Notes under the pieces: generated by a model
What the model saw: only the letters and a program-made list of their open reading frames with translations
What the model was told of the DNA's origin: nothing
The model's database searches: none
From: Pseudodesulfovibrio sp. 5S69
GTDB lineage: Bacteria; Desulfobacterota; Desulfovibrionia; Desulfovibrionales; Desulfovibrionaceae
DNA: 64,000 nt
Reading direction: 5' to 3'
Assembly: GCF_037094465.1 (NCBI RefSeq)
Contig: NZ_CP146609.1
Span: 1,241,501-1,305,500, forward strand
Position numbers and translations under genes: made by a program
Part shown: positions 48,583 through 56,870 of the stretch, one piece after another
Layout: each line of letters starts with the position of its first letter
Position numbering within the stretch: position 1 is the first letter of the stretch

Positions 48583-50363
48583 GATTTATTCTTATCCTGT
48601 TTCTGCTTGGAAAGGGGAATGTGGACAAAGAACTCGGCTCCGCGCGGGTCGCGGTTGGCCACCCTGAAGTCGCCCTTCATGTCCTTGACGATCTTGTAGG
48701 AGATGGACAGGCCGAGCCCCACGCCGATGCCCTCCTTCTTGGTGGTCACGAAGGGCTCGAAAATCTTCTTGCCGACCTCTTCGGCGATGCCGGGCCCGTT
48801 GTCCCAGACGTGGATGGTGGCCTTGTCGCCCTCCACGGACAGGCGCACGCCGATGAGCGGGGACTCGACCTCCAGCAGGGCGTCCAGCGCGTTGCGGAAG
48901 AGGTTGATCAGGACCTGCTCCATACGCATGCGATCGCCCCGGATGAAGACCGGCTGGCCGGGCATGGACAGCTTGAGGTCGCAGTTCTCGACCAGGAACT
49001 GGTGTTTCATCAGGTTGACCGCCTCCTTGATGGCCAGGCGCAGGTCGAATTCGATGTCCTTGTCCGTGGTCCGCCGCGCGAACGACTTGAGCTGGCCCGT
49101 AACCTTGGCCATGCGGTCGCCCAGTTCCGAGACCTTGACCAGGGTCGGGTCCAGGTCGTCGAGCTTCAAGCGCTTGAGCATCAACCGGCAGGAGGCCACG
49201 TAGGTCTTGGTGGCCGCGATGGGCTGGTTGAGTTCGTGGGCGATGGCCGTGGCCATCTCGCCCAGGGCGGCCAGCTTGCCCGCCTGGACCAGCTCCTCCT
49301 GGGCCGAGCGCAGCTCGTGCTCGGTGCGCTTGCGCTCCTCGACCTCCTGGGCCAGTTGGCGGTTGATGTCCCGGATGCGGTTGGCCTCGGCCGCCTGCTG
49401 CCGGGAGAGCTGCCGCTGGCGGCGCTCGCGCAGGAACAGGCGGGTCAGCACGGCCAGGCCGAGGAGCACGAAGGTGGTCAGGGAGACGCCCAGCGTCCGC
49501 TCCCAGAGCGGACCCTGCGGCGTGAGATAGCTGATCTTCCAGTCCGTGCCGGGAATGCCGCGGGTATTCAGCAGGAACCGCTCGGTGCCGATGGTCGCCT
49601 CCCGGACGAAGCCGAAGCGGGTCCGGGTGTGCCAGGCCAGGTGCTTGAGCTGGTACTTGGGGTAGTGCTCGCGGTCGTGGATCTCCTGGAGCATGCCCGC
49701 GTCGAGGGGCGTCAGGGTCATGTACTTCCAGGACGGGCGGCTGGTCAGGACGATGACCCCGTTGGAGTCGGTCACCAGCAGGGTCTCGCCGCCCTCCTTC
49801 CAGAGGTGCTCCAGGGGGGAGAGGGCGATCTTGGCCACGGCCACGCCGATGACCTTGCCCTTGTCCTTGATGGGGTGCGAGATGTAGATGCCCGGCTCGC
49901 CCCGGGTGATGCCCACCCCGAAGAAGGTCCCCTGGCGGCCCGCCATGGCGTCCTTGAAATAGGGCCGGAAACCGAGGTCCAGGCCGATGAAGGCATTGGG
50001 GCGGTCCCAGTTGGAGGCCGCCTTGACGATGCCGTCCGTGCCGATGATGTAGACCACGGACGACTCGGCGATGGTGTTCACGCGTTTGAGGAAGCGGTTG
50101 ATGGGTACGTCCTCGCCGCCCTTGGTCAGGAAGGCGGTGACCATGCCGTTCTCGGAGATGAGGTAGGGCAGGTACTCGTACTTGCGCAACTCGGAGTCCA
50201 GCGTCATCTCGTACAGGGTCAGCCGCTCGTCCGAGACCCGTTCCAGGTCCTGGAGGTAGTCGTACTGCACCAGCAAGCCGACGATGAACGGCAGGCCGAT
50301 GAGCAGGAAGATGCCCAGCGTCACGGCCGGGGTGTTGAATCGGGTCTCGTTGAAGGCTTTCAT
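48579..50363 (-). CDS. sensor histidine kinase, DctB-like
   Basis: 594 residues. Membrane helices at about 12-32 and 290-312 enclose a double-Cache periplasmic sensor of the DctB kind (VVYIIGTDGIVKAASNWDRPN, FRPYFKDAMAGRQG, GIYISHP). Then come a coiled-coil linker (321-360), the H-box with His376 (LGEMATAIAHELNQPIAA), and the N/G ATP-binding boxes (NLFRNALDAL, DNGPGI, GVGLGLSISYKIVKDM). Such sensors bind succinate, fumarate or malate. Overlap with the regulator gene makes a two-gene unit. Confidence 0.94.
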   Translation of the reverse strand: MKAFNETRFNTPAVTLGIFLLIGLPFIVGLLVQYDYLQDLERVSDERLTLYEMTLDSELRKYEYLPYLISENGMVTAFLTKGGEDVPINRFLKRVNTIAESSVVYIIGTDGIVKAASNWDRPNAFIGLDLGFRPYFKDAMAGRQGTFFGVGITRGEPGIYISHPIKDKGKVIGVAVAKIALSPLEHLWKEGGETLLVTDSNGVIVLTSRPSWKYMTLTPLDAGMLQEIHDREHYPKYQLKHLAWHTRTRFGFVREATIGTERFLLNTRGIPGTDWKISYLTPQGPLWERTLGVSLTTFVLLGLAVLTRLFLRERRQRQLSRQQAAEANRIRDINRQLAQEVEERKRTEHELRSAQEELVQAGKLAALGEMATAIAHELNQPIAATKTYVASCRLMLKRLKLDDLDPTLVKVSELGDRMAKVTGQLKSFARRTTDKDIEFDLRLAIKEAVNLMKHQFLVENCDLKLSMPGQPVFIRGDRMRMEQVLINLFRNALDALLEVESPLIGVRLSVEGDKATIHVWDNGPGIAEEVGKKIFEPFVTTKKEGIGVGLGLSISYKIVKDMKGDFRVANRDPRGAEFFVHIPLSKQKQDKNKS

Positions 50364-50594
50364 GCTGCTTCTATCCGTATCCCCGCGTCCGCGGGGGGTG
50401 GGTCTGTTTCGGTCCGCTTTTCAGCAATAGGCGGAAATCCGCCGATCGGGCAAGGGCAAATGCGGCGGTCCGTTGCCCTGCATTTTGTCAACCATGCGGA
50501 ATCATAACTATTGTTGAAAAAATGGAGCGGCGTCATGCCCCGATTCTAGCAAATAGGATACCGCCGGGCGGTCCGGGACCGATGTTTTCCGGGA

Positions 50595-52757
50595 TCAGTG
50601 CGGGAAATTGTCGGTGTAGGCCACGGTCCGGTCGGGCAGGAACCAGATGCAGGCGCTGCCCGGCGAGTATGTCTTGAGGAAGGCGGCACCCTTGGCCGGG
50701 CCCATGATGAACAGGGTGGTGGCCAGGGCGTCGGCCTGCTCGGCGGTGTCGGCGATGACCGTCACGCCGATGGATTTGTGGGCCGAGTCCATGGTCGCGG
50801 GGTCGATGATGTGGTGGCGCTCGATGGGGCCGCCCTGCTTGTCCGGGGTGACGAACTGGCGGTAGTCGCCCGAGCCGCACACGCCCTTGTCGCGGATGGT
50901 GACGGTCTGGAACACGGCGTCGTTGCGCGGGTGGCGGACGCCCACGTGCCAGTCGCGGTCGCCGAAGCAGCGGAAGTCGCCGCCCGCCTCGACGATGCCG
51001 GACGGCACGCCGTGCTTTTGCAGCAGGGCCACGGCCTCGTCCACGATGGACCCCTTGGCGATGCCGCCGAGGTCCAGGGCCATGCCCTCCTTCTTGAGCC
51101 GCACCCGGTCCCCGGCCGGGTCCATGAGAACCATGCGGTAGTCCACCAGCCCGGACTTGGACCGGGCCACGGACTCGTCCATGGCGTAGTAGAAAGGCGA
51201 GGTGGTCAGGGCCCCCACGGTGGGATCGAAGACCCCGCCCGTGGCCGCGCTGAAGGCGAGCGTTCGGTCGAGCAGGGCGAAGGCGCGCGGCGTGGCCTTG
51301 ATCCAGGCATGCCCGGCCGCGCGGTTGATCCGGCCGATGGAGCCGCGCGGGTTGCGGTGGTCGAAGTCCTGCTGCAGGGCGCGCATGGCGGTCATGGTCC
51401 GGCGGGCCGCCAACTCGGCGGACTTGCGGCTCGGGGCCTCGATGGTCAGCTTGACCACGGTGCCCATGGCCACGTCGGTGAAGCGGTAGAGCCCGTCCTG
51501 GTGGGCCTCCATGCGCAGGGTCGGCGACAGGCTGAAGACCAGCAGCAGGCCGAGGACCCCGGCGGCCAGCCCGGTGGCGGTCCAGACCATGCCGCGCCCC
51601 CAGTGGAGCTGGTCGCGGAAGACGAAGGCCAGCAGGGGCAGGCAGCAGAGCGCGCCGATCAGGGCCGCGACCTTCAGGCCCGGCACCGGGGAGTGCAGGG
51701 TGTGGACCACGGCCCCGCCCAGCAGCGGCCCCAGCAGGAAGCCGAGTCCGGAGGCGAGGTTGGCCGCGCCGAAGACCGCGCCCTGTTTGCGGCTCAGGGT
51801 GGAGGCGAAGAACATGGAGGCCGGGATGGACAGGGCCGCGCCCAGCCCGAGGAGCACGCCGAAGGCGGCGAACTCCCAGAGCAAGCGGCATTCGCCCAGG
51901 GCGTAGAGCGCCCCGGCGCTGACGAGCATGCCCAGTACCACGCGGTCCGTGTCCGGGCTCTTGTTGCCGAACCGTCCGGAGAGCAGCAACCCCAGGAAAG
52001 TGGCCAGGCCCGGCGCGGCGAAGGTGGCCGCGACGACCGGTCCGTGGCGGCCGAGCACGTCGGCCAGGACGATGGGATAGAAGGCGGTGGTCAACCCGAT
52101 GCCCAGGCTGCGCCCGCCGATGGCCAGGAGCAGGGACGCGGCGCGGCCTTTGGACTGGGCGGGCCGGGCCTTGGGCGAGGGCGGACGGCTGGTGGTCGCC
52201 TCGCCCGGCAGGAGCAGGAACGTGGCGGCCAGGGCCAGCCCCAGGCAGACGGACAGGCCGATCAGGACCGGCCCCATGGCCCCGGTGGTGTAGAGCAGGC
52301 TGCCGAGGATGGGCCCGACAAAGGCGGCCGCGTTGAACAGGGCCGCGTTGACCGCAAACCGGCGGGACAGGGCCGGACCGTCGGCCGATCCTCCCAGGGC
52401 GGCCAGGCCCACGGGCCGGACCAGGCCGGTGACGATCCCCATGGCCACCTGGATCGCGTACAGGGCGGTCAGGCCGGGGGACAGGAAATAAGCCAGGGGG
52501 ATGACGCAGCCCGCGGCTGAGGCCAGGACCAGGACCGGCTTGGGGCCGAAGCGGTCGGCGGCCATGCCGGACAGGGGCGAGACCAGGAGCTTGGCCAGGT
52601 AGTACCCGGCGAAGGCGGTGCCGAGCCACGCGCCGCTGACCCGTTCGTCCAGGCTGAGCAGCGGGATGGTGAAGGCGAACAGGCCCATCCCCAGGGAGGT
52701 GAAGAGTCCGCCGGTCAGGACGGCGGCGAGGGTGCGGTTGCTTCCGGTGGCGGCCAT
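50595..52757 (-). CDS. MFS transporter fused to ApbE-type FAD:protein FMN transferase
   Basis: 720 residues, two domains. Residues 1-410 are a major-facilitator transporter with about twelve membrane segments and the loop motif GMAADRFGPKP (64-74). Residues about 420-720 are ApbE: FTDVAMGTVVKLTI, LDLGGIAKGSIVD (561-573), EAGGD (590-594) and HIIDPAT (649-655). ApbE attaches FMN to threonine in proteins such as RnfG. The ApbE part follows the last membrane helix, which could anchor it; for periplasmic action the last helix must exit outward. The MFS part might move a flavin or precursor. It is 7 bases after the NAD kinase gene. Confidence 0.9.
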   Translation of the reverse strand: MAATGSNRTLAAVLTGGLFTSLGMGLFAFTIPLLSLDERVSGAWLGTAFAGYYLAKLLVSPLSGMAADRFGPKPVLVLASAAGCVIPLAYFLSPGLTALYAIQVAMGIVTGLVRPVGLAALGGSADGPALSRRFAVNAALFNAAAFVGPILGSLLYTTGAMGPVLIGLSVCLGLALAATFLLLPGEATTSRPPSPKARPAQSKGRAASLLLAIGGRSLGIGLTTAFYPIVLADVLGRHGPVVAATFAAPGLATFLGLLLSGRFGNKSPDTDRVVLGMLVSAGALYALGECRLLWEFAAFGVLLGLGAALSIPASMFFASTLSRKQGAVFGAANLASGLGFLLGPLLGGAVVHTLHSPVPGLKVAALIGALCCLPLLAFVFRDQLHWGRGMVWTATGLAAGVLGLLLVFSLSPTLRMEAHQDGLYRFTDVAMGTVVKLTIEAPSRKSAELAARRTMTAMRALQQDFDHRNPRGSIGRINRAAGHAWIKATPRAFALLDRTLAFSAATGGVFDPTVGALTTSPFYYAMDESVARSKSGLVDYRMVLMDPAGDRVRLKKEGMALDLGGIAKGSIVDEAVALLQKHGVPSGIVEAGGDFRCFGDRDWHVGVRHPRNDAVFQTVTIRDKGVCGSGDYRQFVTPDKQGGPIERHHIIDPATMDSAHKSIGVTVIADTAEQADALATTLFIMGPAKGAAFLKTYSPGSACIWFLPDRTVAYTDNFPH

Positions 52758-52764
52758 GGCGCGG

Positions 52765-53538
52765 TCAGTGGATGAACTGCTCGTTGAAGATGCGCTCCTC
52801 CAGGGAGTGGTCCGGGGCGAAGAGGATGCGCGCCGGGCGCGAGTGGTCCTCGTGGACCATGATGTGGGCCACGTCGCGCACCTCCAGGAAGTCGGCGGTG
52901 GCGCTGACCGGCCTTAGCCCCGGCCAGAGGATGTCGAACTCCACCTCGGCGGTGTTGGGCAGCAGGGCCCCGTTCCAGCGCCGCGGACGGAAGGGGCAGA
53001 TGGGGGTCAGGGCCATGACGTTGGAGCCCAGCGGGATGATCGGACCGTGGGCGGACAGGTTGTAGGCCGTGGAACCCGCCGGGGTGGCGACCATGACCCC
53101 GTCGCAGACCAGGTTGTCCAGCCGTTTCCTGCCGTTGATGAACAGACGGATGTGGGCCGACTGCTGAGAGGTGCGCAGCATGGCCACCTCGTTGAAGGCC
53201 AGGGCCGAGATGCGGTCGCCGTCGATGGTCGTGGCGGTCATGGACAGCGGGTTCAGGAGGTGCTCCTGGGCCGCGTTGATGCGCTCAATGAGGTTGTCCG
53301 GGGTGAACTGGTTGAGCAAAAAGCCGATGGTCCCGCAGTTCATGCCGTAGATGGGCAACCCCCGGTCCAGGAACTCGTGCACGGTGCGGAGCATGAACCC
53401 GTCTCCGCCCAGGGCCACCAGGGCGTCGGCCTCGTCGATGGGGACCAGCGGGCAGCGGGCCTCCAGGGCGGCGAGCCGTTCCCGTGCGGTGGGGGTTTCC
53501 GAGGCGACGCAGGCGATGCGGCGGATTGTGGTTTCCAT
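52765..53538 (-). CDS. nadK: NAD kinase
   Basis: 257 residues, phosphorylating NAD to NADP. GGDGFML (44-50), GMNCGTIGFLLN (65-76), the FNEVAMLR segment and TPAGSTAYN are the family's motifs. The start METTIRR at 53538 has AAAGGG seven bases upstream; the longer frame covers a terminator and is rejected. It stands between the ureide operon's terminator and the MFS-ApbE gene. Its N-terminus is shorter than in E. coli NadK. Confidence 0.93.
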   Translation of the reverse strand: METTIRRIACVASETPTARERLAALEARCPLVPIDEADALVALGGDGFMLRTVHEFLDRGLPIYGMNCGTIGFLLNQFTPDNLIERINAAQEHLLNPLSMTATTIDGDRISALAFNEVAMLRTSQQSAHIRLFINGRKRLDNLVCDGVMVATPAGSTAYNLSAHGPIIPLGSNVMALTPICPFRPRRWNGALLPNTAEVEFDILWPGLRPVSATADFLEVRDVAHIMVHEDHSRPARILFAPDHSLEERIFNEQFIH

Positions 53539-53639
53539 GGCGTGACCCTTTCTGTTGCGCAGGTTCTTTGCAGGTCCAACTACCCTGCATGGCCCGTGCC
53601 GTAAAGAGGGCGCACCCGCTTTTCGGATTCCGGAACGCG

Positions 53640-53675
53640 AAAAGGCCGCGCGACGCATCACGCGCCGCGCGGCCC
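53640..53675 (-). terminator. terminator of the ureide operon
   Basis: Stem GGCCGCGCG / CGCGCGGCC followed on the minus strand by TTTTCGCG, just after the AllE-like stop codon. Confidence 0.8.
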
Positions 53676-53696
53676 CCAAAGAGGAGGAATGTCGGA

Positions 53697-54476
53697 TTAG
53701 ATGGGTTCGTCGCGGTGGCAGTCCTTGGAGTAGATGTACTCCATGCGCTCGCGGCCGATGCCGTAGCAGGCCTGCTTGCAGAAGGGGGCGATCCAGATGA
53801 AGTCGCCGGACTGGACGGGCAGCCATTTCTCGTCGAGCAGGTAGAGCCCCTCGCCCTGGTAGATGTACATGCCGTGCTCCTGCACGTGGGTTTCCACGAA
53901 CGGGTGGCAGCCGCCGGGCAGGAAGGCCAGGGTATGGAAGTTCATGTCGAATGCCTGGTCCACGGGCAAGAGATCGCGCACGAACACGTTCTCCATGGAG
54001 TCGTACAGGCTCTCGTCCATGTCGCGGATGGAGCCGGTGACCGTCCACGGGACCTGGACCGCCGGGTCCGGGTGGGGGATGAAGCGCTGCTTGTAGAGCA
54101 GAATCTCCACCGGCGCATCGCCCGTTGACGCGAAGGAGACGCCCTTGCCCGGAGGCGCGTAGATGTATCCTCCGGCGGACAGGGTCTCTGACTTGCCGCC
54201 CACGGTGACCTTGAGCGAGCCCTGGCCGGACATGACGAAGAGGAACGCCTCGACGTCCTCGGCCTTGCCGTAGGGCATGGTCGTCTTGCCCTCGGTCGAC
54301 ACGGTGCCGACCATCTGCACGAAGTTGGCCCCGAGCTTGGGCGAGGCCACGATGGACAGGGCGCAGCCCTCGATGCCGGGGATGACGTTGAAGACCCGGC
54401 CCTCGGTGGTGATGACCGCGTACTTGCCGGGCACGTACTCGGAACGGTTTTTCAGGAAGCCTTCGGGATAAGGCAT
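53697..54476 (-). CDS. allE: (S)-ureidoglycine aminohydrolase
   Basis: 259-residue bicupin. It converts (S)-ureidoglycine to (S)-ureidoglycolate and ammonia. The second cupin holds the Mn-binding pattern H-x-Q-E-H, seen here as ETHVQEHGMYIYQGEG. The closing GDFIWIAPFCKQACYG segment and total length also agree with AllE/YlbA. It is the last gene of the ureide operon, with a terminator behind it and a hairpin in front (54517-54556). Confidence 0.92.
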   Translation of the reverse strand: MPYPEGFLKNRSEYVPGKYAVITTEGRVFNVIPGIEGCALSIVASPKLGANFVQMVGTVSTEGKTTMPYGKAEDVEAFLFVMSGQGSLKVTVGGKSETLSAGGYIYAPPGKGVSFASTGDAPVEILLYKQRFIPHPDPAVQVPWTVTGSIRDMDESLYDSMENVFVRDLLPVDQAFDMNFHTLAFLPGGCHPFVETHVQEHGMYIYQGEGLYLLDEKWLPVQSGDFIWIAPFCKQACYGIGRERMEYIYSKDCHRDEPI

Positions 54477-54516
54477 GGTGGTTGTCCTTGTTGCGTTCGG
54501 CCTGCTTGGTTCATGG

Positions 54517-54556
54517 CCGGGGCGCGGAGGAGAGGTCGTTTCCCCCCGCGCCCCGG
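54517..54556 (-). repeat. intercistronic hairpin before the allE gene
   Basis: CCGGGGCGCGG / CCGCGCCCCGG, eleven perfect pairs with an 18-base loop, lying between the reductoisomerase-like gene and allE. No T tail; probably an mRNA stability or expression-balance element. Confidence 0.55.
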
Positions 54557-54570
54557 TAGGGGGAGGTGTA

Positions 54571-55566
54571 CTACTTTCCGAACTTGTCGCGCCAGATTTT
54601 TCCGGTCTTTTCCATGTCCGAATCCGCCCAGGTGCGGCGCATGCGGTTCAGGGTGGGCATGCCCAGGGAGAATTCCTGGAGCCAGTTGCGGGCGAAGACG
54701 CCGCGCTCGGTCTCCTCGAAGATCTCCTCCATGGCCTGCTCGTTGATCACGCGCGGGCCGCTGTGGCGCACGGCGAACTCGCAGGTCCGGCTGGCCCGGG
54801 AGGTCAGGTAGGCCTCGATGCCCACGGCGTCGATGTCGTCGATGATCGAGCGGATGGAGCGGATGGCCTTGGCGTAGGCAAAGGAACGGGGGTAGCCGTT
54901 CTTGACCATGATGTTGAACATGGTCCGCATGAGGTGGATGGTCCCGCCGTACAGGACCTGCTCCTCGTAGTTGTCGCCCTCGGTCTCGTGCTGGAAGGTC
55001 ATGTCCACCACGCCCACGCGGGTGGAGCCAACGGCCTTGGAGATGGCCAGGGCGGTCTCCTTCGCATGGCCGCTGACGTCCTGGTCCACGGACACGCAGC
55101 CCCAGATGCCGGAGCCGTCCTTGTACTTCTGGCGGGTCACCGGGCCGGGGCCGTTGGGCACGAACAGGACCACGTCCACGTCCTTGGGGGGCTTGATGGT
55201 CCCGTAAAGGATGGCGAAGCCGTGGGCGAAGCTCAGGGTCTGGCCGGGTTTCAGATGCTTGTGGATGGACTCGTAGTACACGGACGGCTGGGCCGGGTCC
55301 TGGAGCAGGATGTGGACGATGTCCGCCTTGTCCACGGCCTCCTCGATGGAGTAGACCGTAAAGCCGTCGGCCTCGGCCTTGTCCCAACTGGAGTGGCGGG
55401 TGCGGTCGCCCGCGCCCACGATGATCTTCACGCCGGACTCGCGCATGTTCATGGATTGGGCGCGGCCCTGGCTGCCGTAGCCGATGATGGCCACGGTCTT
55501 GCCGTCCAGCACGGACAGGTCCACGTCTTCGTCACGGTAGATTTTTTCGAATTCGATGTCGCTCAT
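54571..55566 (-). CDS. ketol-acid-reductoisomerase-like oxidoreductase of the ureide operon
   Basis: 331 residues, with the IlvC fold end to end: N-terminal NADPH motif GYGSQGRAQSMNMRESG (29-45), FAHGF with His115, and the first metal pair Asp198 and Glu202 in TEGDNYEEQ. The acetolactate-specific residues are altered. The catalytic Lys of the family's PKGPGH is Asn138 (VPNGPGP). By my alignment from memory, the two C-terminal metal glutamates (E226/E230 in class I enzymes) are Lys233 and Ser237. It is therefore unlikely to make valine precursors. It lies between allC and allE, where ureidoglycolate is handled. I suggest it oxidises ureidoglycolate to oxalurate, or reduces a related keto acid. 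That function is inference. Confidence 0.85.
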   Translation of the reverse strand: MSDIEFEKIYRDEDVDLSVLDGKTVAIIGYGSQGRAQSMNMRESGVKIIVGAGDRTRHSSWDKAEADGFTVYSIEEAVDKADIVHILLQDPAQPSVYYESIHKHLKPGQTLSFAHGFAILYGTIKPPKDVDVVLFVPNGPGPVTRQKYKDGSGIWGCVSVDQDVSGHAKETALAISKAVGSTRVGVVDMTFQHETEGDNYEEQVLYGGTIHLMRTMFNIMVKNGYPRSFAYAKAIRSIRSIIDDIDAVGIEAYLTSRASRTCEFAVRHSGPRVINEQAMEEIFEETERGVFARNWLQEFSLGMPTLNRMRRTWADSDMEKTGKIWRDKFGK

Positions 55567-55610
55567 GGTTATTCCCTTTTTCTCTCTGTCTTGATCGGTG
55601 CGGTGGACGC

Positions 55611-56867
55611 CTAGGCGTATTCCACGCCTTCCGGATCGTTGCAGGTCTTGACGATGCAGTTCAGGAGCACGTCGGCTCCGGCCGCGCAGTCCGCCCAGGA
55701 AGTCTCCTCCACCTCGGCATGGCTCCGGCCGCCGATACTGGGCACGAAGATCATGGCGCTGGGCGCGAACTGGTTGATGTACACGGTGTCGTGGGACGCG
55801 CCCGAGACCATGTCCAGGGCGGGCAGGCCGAGCTCCAGGGCGGTCTCGCGGATCATGGAGACCAGTCCCGCATTGAAGGGCGCGCGCTCCACTTCCCAGG
55901 TCCGTTTGATGTCCACGTCGGTCCCGCTGACCTCGGCGTGGGTGCGGACGGCCTTTTCGATGTCCGCGCAGACGCGGTCGGTCTCGGTCTCGTCCCAGCC
56001 GCGCACGTCGATGGTGAAGTGCAGGTTCCCGGCGATGACGTTGCGCGAGTTGGGAGAGGGATGGACCTCGCCCACCGTGGCCACCACGTTGTCCGAGGCC
56101 AGGCCGATCTCGAAGATCTCCGAGGCCATGCGGGCGAAGGCGTAGACCGCGTCCTTGCGCTCGTTCATGGGCGTGGGCCCGGCGTGGTTGGGCACCCCGG
56201 TTATCTCCACGTCGTACCAGCGCAGGCAGACGATGCCCTTGGGCACGCCGATGGTCTTCTCCCGGCGTTCCAGGACCGGTCCCTGCTCGATGTGGTACTC
56301 GAAGTTGGCGTGCAGCGGCCTGGGGTCGAAGTCGGTTTCGCCCTTGTAGCCGATGCGCTCAAGCTCCCCGCCGAAGGTCAGCCCCTCGCGGTCGGTCAGG
56401 GCATACATGGCCTCGCGGTCGAGCTTGCCCGCGAACACGCCGGAGCCGGTGGTGCCCGGAGTGAAGCGGCTGCCCTCCTCGTTGGTCCAGTTGACCACGA
56501 TGAGGTCGCGTTCAAGGGTCACGCCCGCGTCGTTCAGGGCGCAGACCGCCTCCAGCCCGCCGATGATGCCGAGGATGCCGTCGAAGCGGCCGCCCTGCGG
56601 CTGGGAGTCGCAGTGGGAGCCGGTCAGGACCGGCGGCAGGCCGCGGTTCCTGCCCGGCCGGACAAAGAACATGTTGCCCATGCGGTCGATCTTGGTCTCG
56701 CAGCCCGCGGCCTCGAACCATTCTCTGAGCTGGTTGCGGGCGTCCCGGTCCTCGTCGCTCAGGGCCAGGCGGGTCACGCCGCCCCGTTTTGTCGCCCCGA
56801 AGGCGGCGATCTCGGTCAGGAACCGCTCGAGCCGCGCGGGGTCGGTTTTCAGTGTCGCCATGGTCAT
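55611..56867 (-). CDS. allC: allantoate amidohydrolase (M20 family)
   Basis: 418-residue binuclear metallo-amidohydrolase, hydrolysing allantoate to ureidoglycine, CO2 and ammonia. Metal ligands appear at His85 (TGSHCDSQPQGG), Asp96 (RFDGILG) and Glu130-131 (WTNEEGSRF). GPTPMNERKDA marks the dimer domain. N-carbamoyl amino-acid hydrolases share this sequence pattern, so the assignment depends on allB and allE on either side. It lies 3 bases after the allB stop. Confidence 0.88.
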   Translation of the reverse strand: MTMATLKTDPARLERFLTEIAAFGATKRGGVTRLALSDEDRDARNQLREWFEAAGCETKIDRMGNMFFVRPGRNRGLPPVLTGSHCDSQPQGGRFDGILGIIGGLEAVCALNDAGVTLERDLIVVNWTNEEGSRFTPGTTGSGVFAGKLDREAMYALTDREGLTFGGELERIGYKGETDFDPRPLHANFEYHIEQGPVLERREKTIGVPKGIVCLRWYDVEITGVPNHAGPTPMNERKDAVYAFARMASEIFEIGLASDNVVATVGEVHPSPNSRNVIAGNLHFTIDVRGWDETETDRVCADIEKAVRTHAEVSGTDVDIKRTWEVERAPFNAGLVSMIRETALELGLPALDMVSGASHDTVYINQFAPSAMIFVPSIGGRSHAEVEETSWADCAAGADVLLNCIVKTCNDPEGVEYA

Positions 56868-56870
56868 TGG

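Noticed and set aside
54571..55566. Calling this gene ilvC (valine/isoleucine biosynthesis)
   Set aside because: Catalytic Lys and C-terminal metal ligands appear replaced, and no ilvB, ilvN or leu genes are near; the ureide context points elsewhere.
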